From the NCBI GenBank assembly GCA_001051155.2, contig JYIP02000005.1:1860001-1924000 (forward strand): a DNA stretch of 64,000 nucleotides. The letters run 5' to 3'. This stretch comes from Chrysoporthe austroafricana. Its lineage: Eukaryota; Ascomycota; Sordariomycetes; Diaporthales; Cryphonectriaceae. The notes under the pieces are model-generated. The model ran no database searches and was not told the origin of the DNA. It saw only the letters and a program-made list of their open reading frames with translations. Positions 1 through 10,679 of this stretch are shown here, one piece after another. The number at the start of each line of letters is the position of its first letter. Within the stretch, counting starts at the first letter, position 1. Made by a program: the position numbers and the translations under genes.

Positions 1-1325
1 AACCCAAAAAGCAAGCAAAGTCACTCGATTGGTGCAACACTCATGGAGCATCAAGCTGGAGTGATGATGATGGTGATACAGGTACAAATGCGAAGAAATA
101 CAGGCAGGGGGTCATCAGAACACCTGAGGATCTCCATGATCCGAGCTAATAATATCAAATGTGCCAGGGCCTTCATGCTAGGCACATCACAACAAACGCA
201 TAAATAAGAACTTTCATGGCATAGCAAACCGGTGCTAGAATGCCGTCTGAACCTCACCGGCACTATCCCTCACATTGTCCATGTGCTCGGCTTCAGTTTA
301 GATCAAAAATTCTCACATATCGTGACTGTTTACTACATTCAGAGCTGAAACCGCATCCAGCTCAGTGATACTTCTCAGCTATGCTTAATAGTCACATTTC
401 ATGAGGGATACGCAACATGTCGATGTTTTTGATGAAGATGCCCCCCCTTGGAGCACTATGACTTTAAGGATATTCCGTTAGGAGGGTCACATCCCTAGAT
501 TCAATATCCGGTGAAACATTGGCACTAACATATGACGGCATGGCGAAGGTCCTTGAATGTTTCTTGAAGCCCTAGGTCGTTTGATCCGATGGCCTAAGAA
601 ACTTCAGAACAGTCATGTCTATTCAGAATGTGGGAGAGTTGCTAAAGCCTCGCCAGTGCCCTTTTGATATATAATACTTGAGGACCACCCCCCTCCCCAC
701 ATTGAGCAAGCTGGGGCGATAGTCCTGTACATGGTTGTGTGAATAGCGAACTGTGGCCATGCTTGGGGCTTGTAGACTTGCACTGCAAGAGCAGCGGGCT
801 CAGACAGAACCACGGTGAAATCTCATGTGAGCAACGCAGGCTCTCGTGCAATGGTGTACAGGTCGAGCCATGCCAGTAGTTGCAGACTTGCGTGGCCTGT
901 TGGGCCTTGTATCAACGACCAGGGATGGGCAGCCTTGAAGGACGATTCAACCGAGGCCTCAAAATTGTTGCCACCTTCATCCCCGATGCCCAGAAAGTCG
1001 GATTTCAAAAATACGGTCGATGCCCGTGTCTGTATCTGTATACTATAATTATATGGTTAATTCTCGTGCGTGGAACGGTCGACCCTTGATTGCGATGCGT
1101 GGATTGGTTATTTGCCCGAAGACCTAGTGCCCAATAGTGTGCACATTGCCTTGAAATGGAAGGAGGTTGACTGCAGATAAGAGCGGGTAGTTCATCCTGC
1201 CGTATAATACGTCCTACGACCCTTTAGCTTGATGATCTTTCCGGCGTTTTGAAGTGCTTCCCGTGACTATTCCCGAGACGTTCATTGCTGGAGATGTTCG
1301 GTCACTGGTTTGCGTGGCGCCATAT

Positions 1326-1353
1326 CTTAGCAGATGATACTTAGCAGATGATA
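1326..1353 (+). repeat. 14-bp direct tandem duplication
   Basis: The unit CTTAGCAGATGATA occurs twice head to tail without mismatch (1326-1339 and 1340-1353). It lies in noncoding sequence. No function can be inferred. Confidence 0.85.
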
Positions 1354-1911
1354 CGGAGCGTCTCCCAAGCGCAGCATGGGAGGCCCGCGCCTTGAACACC
1401 ACCACGAGACGGCGACTTCGCCCGTTGAGGCCATCGCATACTTAGTACGGGCAGGGAAAAAACCGCGGTGGTCAAACCGGTCAGGTAATTATATGGATTC
1501 AGGTGGAGCTCAATCTACCGCATCCCCGCCGGAGAAGCTGCAAGCTGCCTGCGTTCCCTGCCACGCCGATGCACAACCATATGGCCATGCAGCGATAACC
1601 GGCTGGAGGATGGCCTGGCTGGTCTCTAGAAGACTGCAGGGAACGACACGCCCTCGGGCTTGCAGGATCTGAACCACGCGTGGGTCAGGCCCTCCCGGCC
1701 GGAAATGCAATCTTCAACCCCCCACCTCGGGAAGCCAGCGAAAAGCTTGTATGGTGCATCGCATCTTCCTCGGCAGGGGATTGTTTGTGATAGCGGAGGC
1801 GCTCTTCTGTAGCCGTGAGTGGACACGGCGTGGTGGAGGCCCTGAGGGCGTGCCCTGCCGAGCGTCTGAGACCGTTTGAGAGTGTCGTCAAACCTCGGGA
1901 ACCCACCGTGG

Positions 1912-1933
1912 TCGGTACCATAGTAGGTACCGA
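1912..1933. repeat. Short inverted repeat, 8-bp arms
   Basis: TCGGTACC at 1912-1919 is the exact reverse complement of GGTACCGA at 1926-1933, with a six-base spacer. It could be a dyad binding site for a dimeric regulator, but arms of this length also arise by chance. Confidence 0.6.
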
Positions 1934-2610
1934 GCACGTGCCTCCCCAGACGTGCCAGGCCGAGGGGGAAGGTTACCGATTCTCCGAGGACGTCGCGATA
2001 GGCGCGGGTGGTTACATAATTCAGATGCGGTGGGCAGGGGCTTGTACCCTTGTACTGTGGCACCAACCCTGGCCTGCGGGCTGCCTTGACCCCATCCACG
2101 AATCTCCCCCCCCCCCATATTCTTCGATACTCCGCCATTTGACGGATCGTATTATGTACTAGGTATTACACCTGACAGGAAAGACGGCAGGAAAAATCCA
2201 GAAAAAACCAGAAATTTCCCCCGGCGGCTCGTCCCACCATCGCACCGGTCGGCCTCGGCTCGCGGGCGCAACCAGGCCACGTCCGGGAGCTCGCGCCGCC
2301 ATCGCGCCTCATCGCGGCCTGCGCTACACGACGGACATGCCATTCTGCCTAGCGCGGGCAGCCGTAGGCATCTCACATTGCCCTGCGGATCGCGGCAGCA
2401 GGTTTGCGGAGGGGAGGGGAGAGAGGCGAGGGGGGGCAGGCACTTATCACGGATCGCCGCGCCATGCGGTGACAATCGACGCGCAACCACACCACGCAGC
2501 CAAGCTCCCGCGCACTAAGGACGGTCGCGGCGTCCCGACGAAAGGGGGGGCCCCCAGAGTGGCTACATAGTACAGGCAGGGTGGGTACATGGTGCATCGG
2601 TGCATCCTCC

Positions 2611-2670
2611 TCGCAGGTCCTCGCAGGTCCTCGCAGGTCCTCGCAGGTCCTCGCAGGTCCTCGCAGGTCC
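2611..2670 (+). repeat. Decamer tandem repeat, six perfect copies
   Basis: The unit TCGCAGGTCC is repeated six times without a mismatch. On the minus strand it reads as an open frame of repeated Gly-Pro-Ala-Arg-Thr-Cys-Glu-Asp-Leu-Arg, which explains the repetitive hypothetical ORFs there. It lies in noncoding, GC-rich DNA and is a candidate length-variable minisatellite. Confidence 0.95.
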
Positions 2671-3238
2671 CCGCGCCGCGCCGCACCCGGGAAGCCGGCG
2701 AGCGAATCGAGGGCCCCGGCCGGGGGGAGGAGGAGGGAAGGGGGAGTGTGATAAGCATGACCAACGCAGATGGCGGTTCGCCGTTGAGGTCATTCTGGGC
2801 TCGTCGTGGATATTGGATCGAAAGACGGAGCCGGGGGGCGCTGACAGGGGGTTCCACCCAGCTCGTAGGGCCCGGCGGGGGCCTACAGAGCAGGGCCAGG
2901 CAGGGCAGCACTGGGCGGGGGGCGCTGACAAGGGGGCGGCCGGCGCTGGGCAGGGGGGGCCTCTGGCGCTGTGGCGCTGCAGGGGTGCGGGTGCGTCTGA
3001 CAGGCCCACGGCGCTGACAGGGCGTGCATGGCGCTGGGCCGGTATCGACCGATTCCCGCCATTGTGCCATCACCCGTCGTACCATATCTACCCAGCTCCG
3101 CCCGCTGGACCACACGGGCCTGCCTCGACCTCGCAAGCTCCGCGAGCCCGCCCCGGCTCCCTGCAGCCCAGCCCTCACGACATCCTGACCACATGTCGGA
3201 AGACCTGTGCGCGCGGCTCTGCTGTTCCTGCTGCTTCC

Positions 3239-3242
<4 letters not shown>

Positions 3243-3270
<28 letters not shown>
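3243..3270 (+). repeat. (GCTT)7 tetranucleotide microsatellite
   Basis: Seven uninterrupted GCTT units in noncoding DNA. The array gives runs of Leu-Ala-Cys on the plus strand and Lys-Gln-Ala-Ser on the minus strand in spurious open frames. Confidence 0.95.
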
Positions 3271-3273
<3 letters not shown>

Positions 3274-3427
3274 GCGGGGCCCGGCCAGCTGTTCGACCGC
3301 CGGCTCCCCCCCTTCCCCTCCTCCAGCGCCATGTACCCATCCATAGCGCCATGAGGCATGGGGCAGCAGCACGCTGACCGGCGCTGGCGCTGGCTGGGCC
3401 TCGGGACCGGCGGCGTGGGCCTGCGAA

Positions 3428-3535
3428 GGGACAAGACACACAGACGGGACAAGACACACAGACGGGACACACAGACAGGGCACACACGCACACATGCAGA
3501 CACGCAGACACACAGACACAGACACACCACACACC
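3428..3535 (+). repeat. 18-bp tandem unit followed by a CA/GACA-rich tract
   Basis: GGGACAAGACACACAGAC is present twice in full (3428-3445 and 3446-3463), followed by a third shortened copy. The sequence then degenerates into CACACA/CAGACA runs up to about 3535. This is noncoding simple-sequence DNA. Confidence 0.9.
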
Positions 3536-3984
3536 CTGCGAAAGGGAGGGAGGGGGAAGGGCCCTCCGCAGGATCCTCTTCCTCCGCCTCTCTCGCGCCA
3601 GAGAGGCCCCCGTGGGATGGGGAGGACGACGAGGTCTGCTCGGGGGCGGGCGGGCGGGCAGGGGTGGTGATCGTATCGTATCGTCCTGGTCCTGCTGGCT
3701 GTCTCCCCGTCGCCACCACGTCGCGCCGCGCCAGGCTCTGGGAAGGGCTGTTCCCGGGCGTTGGGGCCGTGACATCTGCAGACCATCCTCTGCGCTGTCT
3801 GCTGCTGAGGCTGTCAACCTGCCCATTTCGCTTCCATACCACTTCCATCTGACCCCGTCTGACTAGGCCCGGCCCAGGCCAGCCCGGGGTTGTGAACCTT
3901 CTTTCTCATCGCTCATGCGATCCGATAGGCAATCATATCACCCCTCCGGATCCCATCTGATGTTGTGCCATTCCGTTCCCTTGG

Positions 3985-3992
3985 TATTTAAG
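3985..3992 (+). promoter_or_regulatory. TATA-like box upstream of the 448-aa gene
   Basis: TATTTAAG lies about 440 bases before the start codon at 4432 and is followed by a strongly pyrimidine-rich leader, a common arrangement around fungal transcription starts. This is inference from position and sequence only. Confidence 0.3.
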
Positions 3993-4431
3993 CTGAGACC
4001 CTCATGTCCCCACCGTCACTCCGGGGTGCAGGATCTCTCCTGTCCTACCTGATCTCCCTTATTATACCACTGGGGACTCTTCTCTCGTCTCTCGCACTCG
4101 TCCCCGACAGGTTGCTCCGTCCCTGTCGCTTCCTGCACGTCTCCCTCGAGAGAGAGAAAAACAAAGAAGAAATTTTTATTTTTGTTTCGCCGGGACGCGC
4201 CCAGGCCCGTCTCTTGTTTCTCACACACAGACAAGCACTGCCCGAGCGGGAAGGGAGGTCGCCTACCGCGACAAGAAAACACACCGAAACGAGCCGGCTG
4301 AGTGGCCCCAGAAGCGTCGATTATCAGACCACCTCCGAGCCTTGCCCATCCTATTTCGGGAACAGCGGCCACTTACACACACACATTCTGCCACCCAACG
4401 CACACCCCCCCCCCCAGCCGCCCGCTGAGCA

Positions 4432-5778
4432 ATGGACGCTGCCACTTTTCCCATCATGCTGGGCTTTCCTCCTCACATTCCTGTGTCTCCCCCGCCAGAC
4501 CACAAACTCCTCTTCAAACACTCCCCGAGCCAGGGCCCTGCGGTAGGCATCGCGAACCCCTTGCTGCTCAAGTCGTTCGCCAGGGAGATGGAGGCACCCG
4601 CCGTCAAGAAGGCGCCCAGCCTGCTCGAGAAGCACTTCGCCCAGCAGCAGCTGCTGCGCGAGAAGGCCGAGAAGGCCAAGGTGCTGGAGGCCCAGAACCA
4701 GGCCCAGGCTCACAAGCAGAGCCTCCTGTCGCCGCCGCTGCAGCCGTGCTGCGACTCGTCCTCGTCGACTCTGACCTCGTCGACAAACACCACAGACAGC
4801 TCGGCGACCAAGGTGGAGCCGCAGCCAGACACAAAAGTAGGCGTGCCAGCGCCTGCAGCCGCCGCCGCCGCCGCCGCCGCAGCAACAGCAGCCGCTCCGG
4901 CATCACAACAACAACAGCAACAACAGGCCCAGCGCCCGGTCTCACCACCCGAGAACCCCTTCCTCAACCACGCCGGTCTCCTCGACTCCTCTCTGTCCGG
5001 GGACCCAAAGTACATCCAGATGGTGTCGCGCATGGCCGCCTACTACCAGCAGCGCTGCCAGGCCATCCTCAACTACCAGCAGCAGCGCTGCCAGACCTGG
5101 GCCTCCTCCCACCGCCAGAAGTGCCAGGAGATGATGCAGGCCGCCATGCTCGTCGTGGCCTGGTACATCCGGGACCGCATTGGCCGCCGGCGGCGGCGCA
5201 ACAAGCGGTCGTTCCGGAGGGGCCTGCGGGAGAAGAACTCGGCGGCGGCCGCCCGCCGCGGTGGCGGCGCAGGCGCAGGCGCAGGCAGGGGCGTCCCGAC
5301 CAAGGGCGAGTCCGTGCGCAGGTGGGTCATGGGCATCCCCGAGGCCGCGCTGTCGCCCAACAACGGCATGCGCGACGACGTGCTGCTGGACCGGGAGGAG
5401 CGCGAGTTCGACGTCGAGAAGGAGGTCGTGCCGGACAAGGACAGCCAGCTGTTCCTGGTGGCCGACCAGATGATCAAGAGCCAGCTGGCCAAGATCGACG
5501 TGCCGCTCCTCGGCGCGCTCAACCTCGACGACAGCGACAGCGAGAGTGAGAGCGACGACGAGGACCGGCTCTACCCCGAGCCTGAGGACTACGAGATGGA
5601 GGACGAGGAGGACGGCGACGAGGAGTACGACGACGACGACGACGACGACGACGACCTGGAGTACGAGGAGGAGTCGGAAGACTACGTCGAGGACGTCGCC
5701 TCCAGGGAGGCGATGCACGGGACCGGCAAGGGCAGCCTGAAGCGGAAGCGCAGCGAGAGCACGAGCGTGGTCGAATAA
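4432..5778 (+). CDS. Unrecognised acidic, low-complexity protein (448 aa)
   Basis: A single open exon of 448 aa that I cannot assign to a family. The N-terminus is proline-rich. It is followed by a helical, charged stretch (about 45-85, with LLEKHFAQQQLLREKAEKAK) and by Ser/Thr, poly-Ala and poly-Gln tracts (about 100-165). The middle (about 185-260) is ordered-looking and Gln/Cys/Tyr-rich, with repeated YQQRCQ-type motifs, running into a basic Arg cluster (RIGRRRRRNKR) that could be a nuclear localisation signal. About residues 285-360 look like a second conserved block, and the C-terminus is intensely acidic, with a run of ten Asp near 5625-5655. Codon usage is strongly GC3, as in its neighbours. 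The acidic tail plus basic patch suggests a nuclear or chromatin role, but that is only inference. The ATG at 4432 is the first in this frame after a C11 tract. Confidence 0.75.
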   Translation: MDAATFPIMLGFPPHIPVSPPPDHKLLFKHSPSQGPAVGIANPLLLKSFAREMEAPAVKKAPSLLEKHFAQQQLLREKAEKAKVLEAQNQAQAHKQSLLSPPLQPCCDSSSSTLTSSTNTTDSSATKVEPQPDTKVGVPAPAAAAAAAAAATAAAPASQQQQQQQAQRPVSPPENPFLNHAGLLDSSLSGDPKYIQMVSRMAAYYQQRCQAILNYQQQRCQTWASSHRQKCQEMMQAAMLVVAWYIRDRIGRRRRRNKRSFRRGLREKNSAAAARRGGGAGAGAGRGVPTKGESVRRWVMGIPEAALSPNNGMRDDVLLDREEREFDVEKEVVPDKDSQLFLVADQMIKSQLAKIDVPLLGALNLDDSDSESESDDEDRLYPEPEDYEMEDEEDGDEEYDDDDDDDDDLEYEEESEDYVEDVASREAMHGTGKGSLKRKRSESTSVVE

Positions 5779-6450
5779 CGTGGGCGACGGACAGAGGAGG
5801 GGGGGGCTGTCGTCGTTTCTACCCTTGTCTTTGTATTCTACCGCCCGGGCTTTTCCCTTCGCGGGCACGGCGGGACCCAGATAACACTTGGAGATAGTCA
5901 GGCATGTAAACATGGGTTTTTTTGGTTTGATTATATGATTTTCACGTTAGCGACATACGGGCATTGGGCACTGGTCTGGGATGCACGGCGTAATGCCATG
6001 TCACGCATCATCTGGCGCTCCGGGGGGCTTGTTTTTGATAGCAAGAAAAATAACAATGACTTGCAACCGCTCTAAAAATTTTCGCTCTGCACATATGAAC
6101 CTCGTGTGAATATGGTGGTCCACTGGTGGAGCTGCTGCAGAGTGCTTACGATGCCGGAGGAACCGAACGATGGATGAGTGAGGTCGCCCCTCAGGGTCCT
6201 GTCCCTGACTCGTCCAGTTCAGCCCTCCAGAGCTCACGGTTAGCATTTAGTAAATCTGTAGAGGTAGTCTTGTTGTAAAGCAAGGCAGAAGTGCAATAGA
6301 GCATGGAAGTGAACTTCGTGAATTCAATGTCAGGGACAAAGTCAGTTGAACACTCGGACTTAGGGCTCACGGGGCATGATACTCCGTGGACGATCCCTAT
6401 CATGAGACTGACTACCTCCACCCCCCCCCCCTTCACCCGGCCTCACCCGC
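5779..6450. other. Convergent intergenic spacer
   Basis: Lies between the stop codons of the 448-aa gene and the G-patch gene and should hold both 3' UTRs. It contains a C11 tract at 6421-6431. I see no gene in it. Confidence 0.6.
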
Positions 6451-7659
6451 CTAGTCGTGGTCTTCCTCCTCTGGCCCGGGACACCCCCCCATGGCCTCGT
6501 CGGGATACGCCATCTTGCACCAGAAGCAGTACCGGTACCTGCCCCGGAGGTACCCGACCAGCCTGCTCAGCCTCTCGCCCACCTCCAGCGCCTCGAATCC
6601 CTCGAGCTCGGGGTCCTCGTCGTCTAGGTCGTCTGCGGTCGTGTATATCGTAGCCGCCGCCCCCTTGTCCTCCCTGCCAAGCGCGAGCCGGTCGTCGCTG
6701 TCGAGCGTGTCGTCGTCGTACGTAGGCAGCCGCGCTGAGAGCGTGCCTAGGCTGGTCTCGAGGTCATGCCGCATGCGCCTGTCGCGCTCGGCCTGCTCGC
6801 GGCCGCGGACGAGCCCGCGGTAGATGACGGGGACGGACTTGAGGGGCTTTGAGGATACGCCTGGGTCTCTCTGCTTCTTCTTCTTCTTCTCCTTCTCCTT
6901 CTCCTTCTTGTCCTCCTCCCCCTCCCCTTCCTGGTCCCCCCCGTCCTCGTCCATCCGCTCCGCGATCTTCTGCGCTGCCACCACGAGCATCTCCTTCCGC
7001 GCCGCGTCCCTCTCCCTGGCCATGCGCGCCCTGTAGTCCCCCCCGTTCAGCTTGGGCCTCTTCTCCTCCCCCTCCTCCTCCACCGTGACGCCGGCCTCCA
7101 CCGCCGCCTCTCGTAGCTTCCGCTTGCGCTCCCCCTCGAGCCCGACGCCGCCGCGGTCCTCGCGCACCTCGATGCGCAGCGGCTCTGCTGCGGCCGCGGC
7201 CCCTCCGGCGCCCAGCCTCGTGCCGGGCGTGAAGCCCATCCGGGCCATCATCGCCAGGCCCTTGGACGGCCGGGGCGCCGCGGCGGCGGCGGCGACGGGG
7301 TCGGGCGGCGCGAAGAGGGACCGCGCGAGGCCCTCCTCGCGGCGCGCGCGCTCCTGCGCCGCGAGCTCCGCCTTGGACGGCACGCGCCCGCGCCGGAGGC
7401 CCTCCTTGGCGAGCCGCTGGCGCCGCTGCAGGGACGTCTCGGGCTGCGCGGGGGCGTCGGATGGGAGAGCCATCGTCAGGTAGTCGTCTTCCTCTTCCTC
7501 TTCCTCTTCTTCTCCTCCGTCCTCCTTCGCCCCCTTAGCCGGTCCGCCAGGCGTCGCGTCGGTGCCTCGCGGCGACGGGGATCTGGACTGGGAGAGGCGG
7601 TCGTCGCCGTCCTCGAAGCCTCGCGGCGGGAGCCTCCTCGCCTGGGTGAAGTGGCGCAT
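6451..7659 (-). CDS. G-patch and DUF4187 protein, GPATCH11-like
   Basis: Single-exon gene of 402 aa. The order of elements matches the GPATCH11/CENP-Y family. An acidic Glu run is followed by a DDYLTMAL motif (about 50-65). A basic helix (80-115) precedes a G-patch core (about 132-176: GLAMMARMGFTPGTRLGAG, then RGGVGLE). A long Lys/Glu charged helix follows (200-265), and a C-terminal DUF4187 domain (about 350-398) ends in a CFWCKMAYPDEAMGGCPG motif whose cysteines may bind zinc. G-patch proteins generally recruit and stimulate DEAH-box RNA helicases, and human GPATCH11 has been linked to the spliceosome and kinetochore. A role in RNA processing is therefore likely but not shown here. The loop is unusually Ala-rich (AGGAAAAAE). 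The first ATG at 7659 is the only sensible start. Confidence 0.85.
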   Translation of the reverse strand: MRHFTQARRLPPRGFEDGDDRLSQSRSPSPRGTDATPGGPAKGAKEDGGEEEEEEEEDDYLTMALPSDAPAQPETSLQRRQRLAKEGLRRGRVPSKAELAAQERARREEGLARSLFAPPDPVAAAAAAPRPSKGLAMMARMGFTPGTRLGAGGAAAAAEPLRIEVREDRGGVGLEGERKRKLREAAVEAGVTVEEEGEEKRPKLNGGDYRARMARERDAARKEMLVVAAQKIAERMDEDGGDQEGEGEEDKKEKEKEKKKKKQRDPGVSSKPLKSVPVIYRGLVRGREQAERDRRMRHDLETSLGTLSARLPTYDDDTLDSDDRLALGREDKGAAATIYTTADDLDDEDPELEGFEALEVGERLSRLVGYLRGRYRYCFWCKMAYPDEAMGGCPGPEEEDHD

Positions 7660-8226
7660 TGCGGGGCTGGGAGCGCCGGGGCCGCACGGAGGGAAGCAAA
7701 GTTAGGAAGAAAAAAAAAAAGTCTTGTGAGCCCTGGTTGGGTGAATTATAAGATCTCGATGTGTGATGACGCCGGAGCCGTGGTAGGTGTGGTGGTTGTG
7801 AGTTTGATGGAAGCCGGGAGGTTTCTGAGGTTGAGGTCGCGGAACTTGGCGTGACGTTTACTTGAGATGAGAGACACGGATGGCTCGACCGCAGCCCAAG
7901 GCGCACCAGCCGCGCAAAAGCCGTGACTTCTCTGCCACATGACTCAAATGTGTGCTGATACTATGTTCGTACTCAAAATACTGGGATTTTCACTAGGTCT
8001 GCCAGAAGGAGAGCTATATTACATGTTCGTCTTCGCAAAGGGTGCAGCGATATATGAGACGGTCAAGTGAGATTCCCATTGCGCCTCTCGTCCACGGGAA
8101 GCTATTTCAGTACTGCGGTCCTCCGCACGATCGCCTGCGAACGCCAAAATACATCATGAAATGATAAATCCGACAGGACATGTACAAAAAATCCGGGTCC
8201 AGCCTCGCGACCTGCTCCCCAGCCTC
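7660..8226. other. Intergenic spacer between two minus-strand genes
   Basis: Holds the promoter of the G-patch gene and the 3' UTR of the kinase gene. It includes an A12-type run near 7709 and CT-rich stretches. No coding potential beyond short chance frames. Confidence 0.5.
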
Positions 8227-9741
8227 CTACGTTGTCGAGTCGTCCTCCGGCAGCTCCTCGACCACCTTGTCCACCATCTGTATCAGCTCATCTCTGTCAT
8301 CGCGAGTCAGCATGCTTGCTCCCCAGAGGTTGTCCAGGGGGAAGGGGGGAACAGAAGACAACTTACATGTCCGGCCTCTCGCTGGGCTCAACCCTCAGAC
8401 ACCTTCTCACGACCTCCTTGATCGGGTCGCTGATGACCAGCTCCTCGGGCGCCGCGGCGGCCCCGGCGCCGGACTGGCTCAGGTTCGTGCCCTGCCGCCG
8501 CGGGGCGGCCTTCTTCTTGGTGCCGCCGGGCCCCTCGTCGGGGAAGCGCCAGTCGCCGCTCAGCACGCAGATGCTCAGCGAGCCGCCCGTCTCGTCGCTG
8601 CGCATCTCGAACGGCGACTTGCCGACCAGGCACGCGTACAGCGTGCAGCCCAGCGACCAGATGTCGACCTTGGTGTCGATCACCGCGCCCGTCTTGACGT
8701 CGAAGAGCTCCGGCGCCCGGTACGGCATCGTGCTGTGCTCCGCCGCCGTGTCCTGCGTGGCGATGGCGAGGGACCGCGACGTGATGGGTATGGGCGAGAC
8801 GGCGATGGAGCCGAGGTCCATGAGGATCGGCGCCGCGCCCGTGTCGTCGATCATGATGTTTCCTGCGCCGCGTCAGCCTCTGTCTGAGAGTCCCGGGCCT
8901 CCGCCTCCCGGGGGGATCTGCCCGGCAGAGCCCTCTTACCTGGCTTGATGTCCCGGTGCGCATAGCTCTTCACCTCGCCCGCAGGGACGCCCTCCTCGCC
9001 CGCCATCAGCGGCCTCTGCTGCTCCGTCTCGTCATCCTCGTCGGCCCCGGCCGCGGCGCGCCCCCTCCCCTGCCTGCCCTTGGACGCGGCAACGTTCTCG
9101 TCCACGCCGTTGACGCGCATCTCCATTCTCTCGCCGGGGGCGCCGGGGGCGGCGCCGGCGCCGGCGCCCCTGTACACGTGCATCTCGCGCAGCGCCCGGC
9201 ACATACCCAGGAACAGCTGCATGAGGCGCTTCTCGGGGAAGCGGGTGTGGTTGACGAGGTTCGCGTTGATCAGGTCCTGCAGGTTGCCGCGGCGGTAGTA
9301 GGGCAGCAGCACGTAGACCGTCTTGGAGGCCTCGCCGCCGCCGCGCTCCTCGGCGATGGCGTAGTCGACGCTGTGGATGATGCCCGGCGTGTTGGCGAAG
9401 AGCTTGTACGCGTCGACCTCCTTCATGGCCTGCGCCACGGACTCGGCGCCGAAGGGGCAGCGGATCTTCTTGAGCGCGAGGAGCTCCGAGGTCGAGGTGT
9501 CCTGGACGAGGTAGACGTAGGAGAAGCCGCCCTATGGCGCCGCGGCGGGGTCAGCGCGGGGCGCGTCGGTGCGAGGCAGGGCAGGGCAGGGCAGGGCAGG
9601 GCAGGGAGGGGCGGGACATACCTCGCCTAGTAACCTCAGGATCTTAAAGCTCCGGCTGTTAATCTTAAGCGTCGGCGAGCCGGGGAAGCAGTTCAGGCAG
9701 TTGCCCAGGGAGGTGACGAGGTCGAGCAGGACCTGCGCCAT
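8227..9741 (-). CDS. ENV7/STK16-type (NAK family) serine/threonine kinase
   Basis: Four exons on the minus strand: 9622-9741, 8940-9531, 8367-8862 and 8227-8293, giving 424 aa. The Gly loop GEGGFSYVYLV spans intron 1, the VAIK-like lysine is in ALKKIRCP, and the catalytic loop HRDIKPGN spans intron 2. The metal-binding motif is DLGS rather than DFG, followed by a long insert and the activation segment TMPYRAPELF, then DIWSLGCTLYACLVGKSPFE. The DLGS motif and this activation segment are hallmarks of STK16/MPSK1 and yeast Env7, a palmitoylated vacuole-membrane kinase that limits membrane fusion. A Cys in the N-terminal NCLNCFPG could be the acylation site (inference). The C-terminal ERPDIDELIQMVDKVVEELPE fits the family end. 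A Gly/Ala-rich, Glu-rich insert lies before HRD. Intron 1 contains a (GCAGG)6 array. Confidence 0.88.
9576..9605 (+). repeat. (GCAGG)6 pentanucleotide array inside an intron
   Basis: Six uninterrupted GCAGG units lie inside intron 1 (9532-9621) of the kinase gene and read as CCTGC repeats in the pre-mRNA. They occupy about a third of the 90-nt intron, between donor and acceptor. Confidence 0.9.
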
Positions 9742-10679
9742 CGTGACTGTGACGGCCTGCCTGGTCTGTACGGGGTGATTCCGTGCCCAGCAGGAGCTAT
9801 GGCCTGGTGCGCCGTCGCCTCTTCGACGAGAGGCCCGGGCTGTCGCGGGTGGTGGTGGGCGAGTTACGCGGCCCAGCAGCTGTCGACAGCTCTCTTTCGG
9901 AGTGCCGCCGCGGACAAGGCGGACTTGCGCTCAATTGTATAGAGATCGCTCGCGCTCGGATGAATCAAGTACGGCAGGGCAATTCGCATCAGTCGGCACC
10001 GTGGGGGGAGCTTGGTTGCCGTGGAGGATTATGGGGAGGAGAGGTGATGCACGCTGCGCAGGAAAGCTGAAGTGTCTCGTAAGACAGAACGGACAATGGC
10101 ACACGGCCGTCGAGCCAATTGCGATGACGCGACAGCGTGCAAGGATCTCGGCTGCTGGCGTCGTCGCTGCGCCCTGTTTCCAGGGGTCCTCTTGGCGACG
10201 GGGGCTCAGCGGCGCGCGCCACAGCAACGTCGTACTAGTAGTAGACACTATTCAGGACACTGGCACAAGGAGAGCACGCAGAGCTCGCTCAGGCCCAGGA
10301 GATGCGCACAACGAACGATGCATTCTGGTATCATAACTGCCAGGCAGACCCGATTACTTTTCCATTCCGAAAACAGAACAGGAGAGAGAGAGGCACGTCC
10401 TCGAATCGCACGCGGATGGCGCAGCGCAGGTCAGAATATAAGATCAGACAGGACAGTGCAGAACGGCAGACACAAGACACGATCCGTCTCCCATAGCATT
10501 CATCACATCATGCCTGCTTGGCCTGCAAGCGAGCCCCTTTGGCCAAGCTTCCCCCGTGTGTATCCGATCCGATTAGTGTATTAGAAGTTGCATAGTAGAC
10601 CCCAGGACCCGAACTCCGAAGGGAAGGCCGTCTCGAGAAGTGTGAAAAAAGGTCGTCGTCGTCGTCGTCATCCTGCTGT
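9742..10679. other. Intergenic spacer upstream of the kinase gene
   Basis: Holds the kinase promoter and the 3' UTR of the CLIP-170-like gene. Contains a (GTC)-type run around 10653-10669. No supported gene. Confidence 0.55.

Larger units (their letters stand above)
1..4431. other. Gene-free upstream region with simple repeats
   Basis: No convincing gene. Open frames exist on both strands, including a 459-codon one on the minus strand at 2447-3826, but their translations are low-complexity Pro/Arg/Ser/Cys stretches with no recognisable domain and follow the tandem repeats. Roughly 1-1100 is more AT-rich and 2200-3900 is very GC-rich. Five small repeats lie here and are listed separately. The last 450 bases are pyrimidine-rich and hold a TATA-like box, so they probably act as promoter and long leader of the gene at 4432. 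Confidence 0.6.

Noticed and set aside
1626..2138. 170-codon minus-strand frame in the upstream region
   Set aside because: Overlapped by open frames on both strands, no domain and irregular codon use.
2447..3826. 459-codon minus-strand open frame
   Set aside because: The translation follows the GC-rich tandem repeats (Pro/Arg/Ser/Cys low complexity), overlaps other open frames on both strands and has no domain; open length is explained by high GC.
4302..5549. 415-codon plus-strand frame overlapping the 448-aa gene
   Set aside because: It is the shifted frame of a GC3-biased gene; its product is Arg/Pro/Gly-rich noise. Overlapping coding is possible in principle but nothing supports it.
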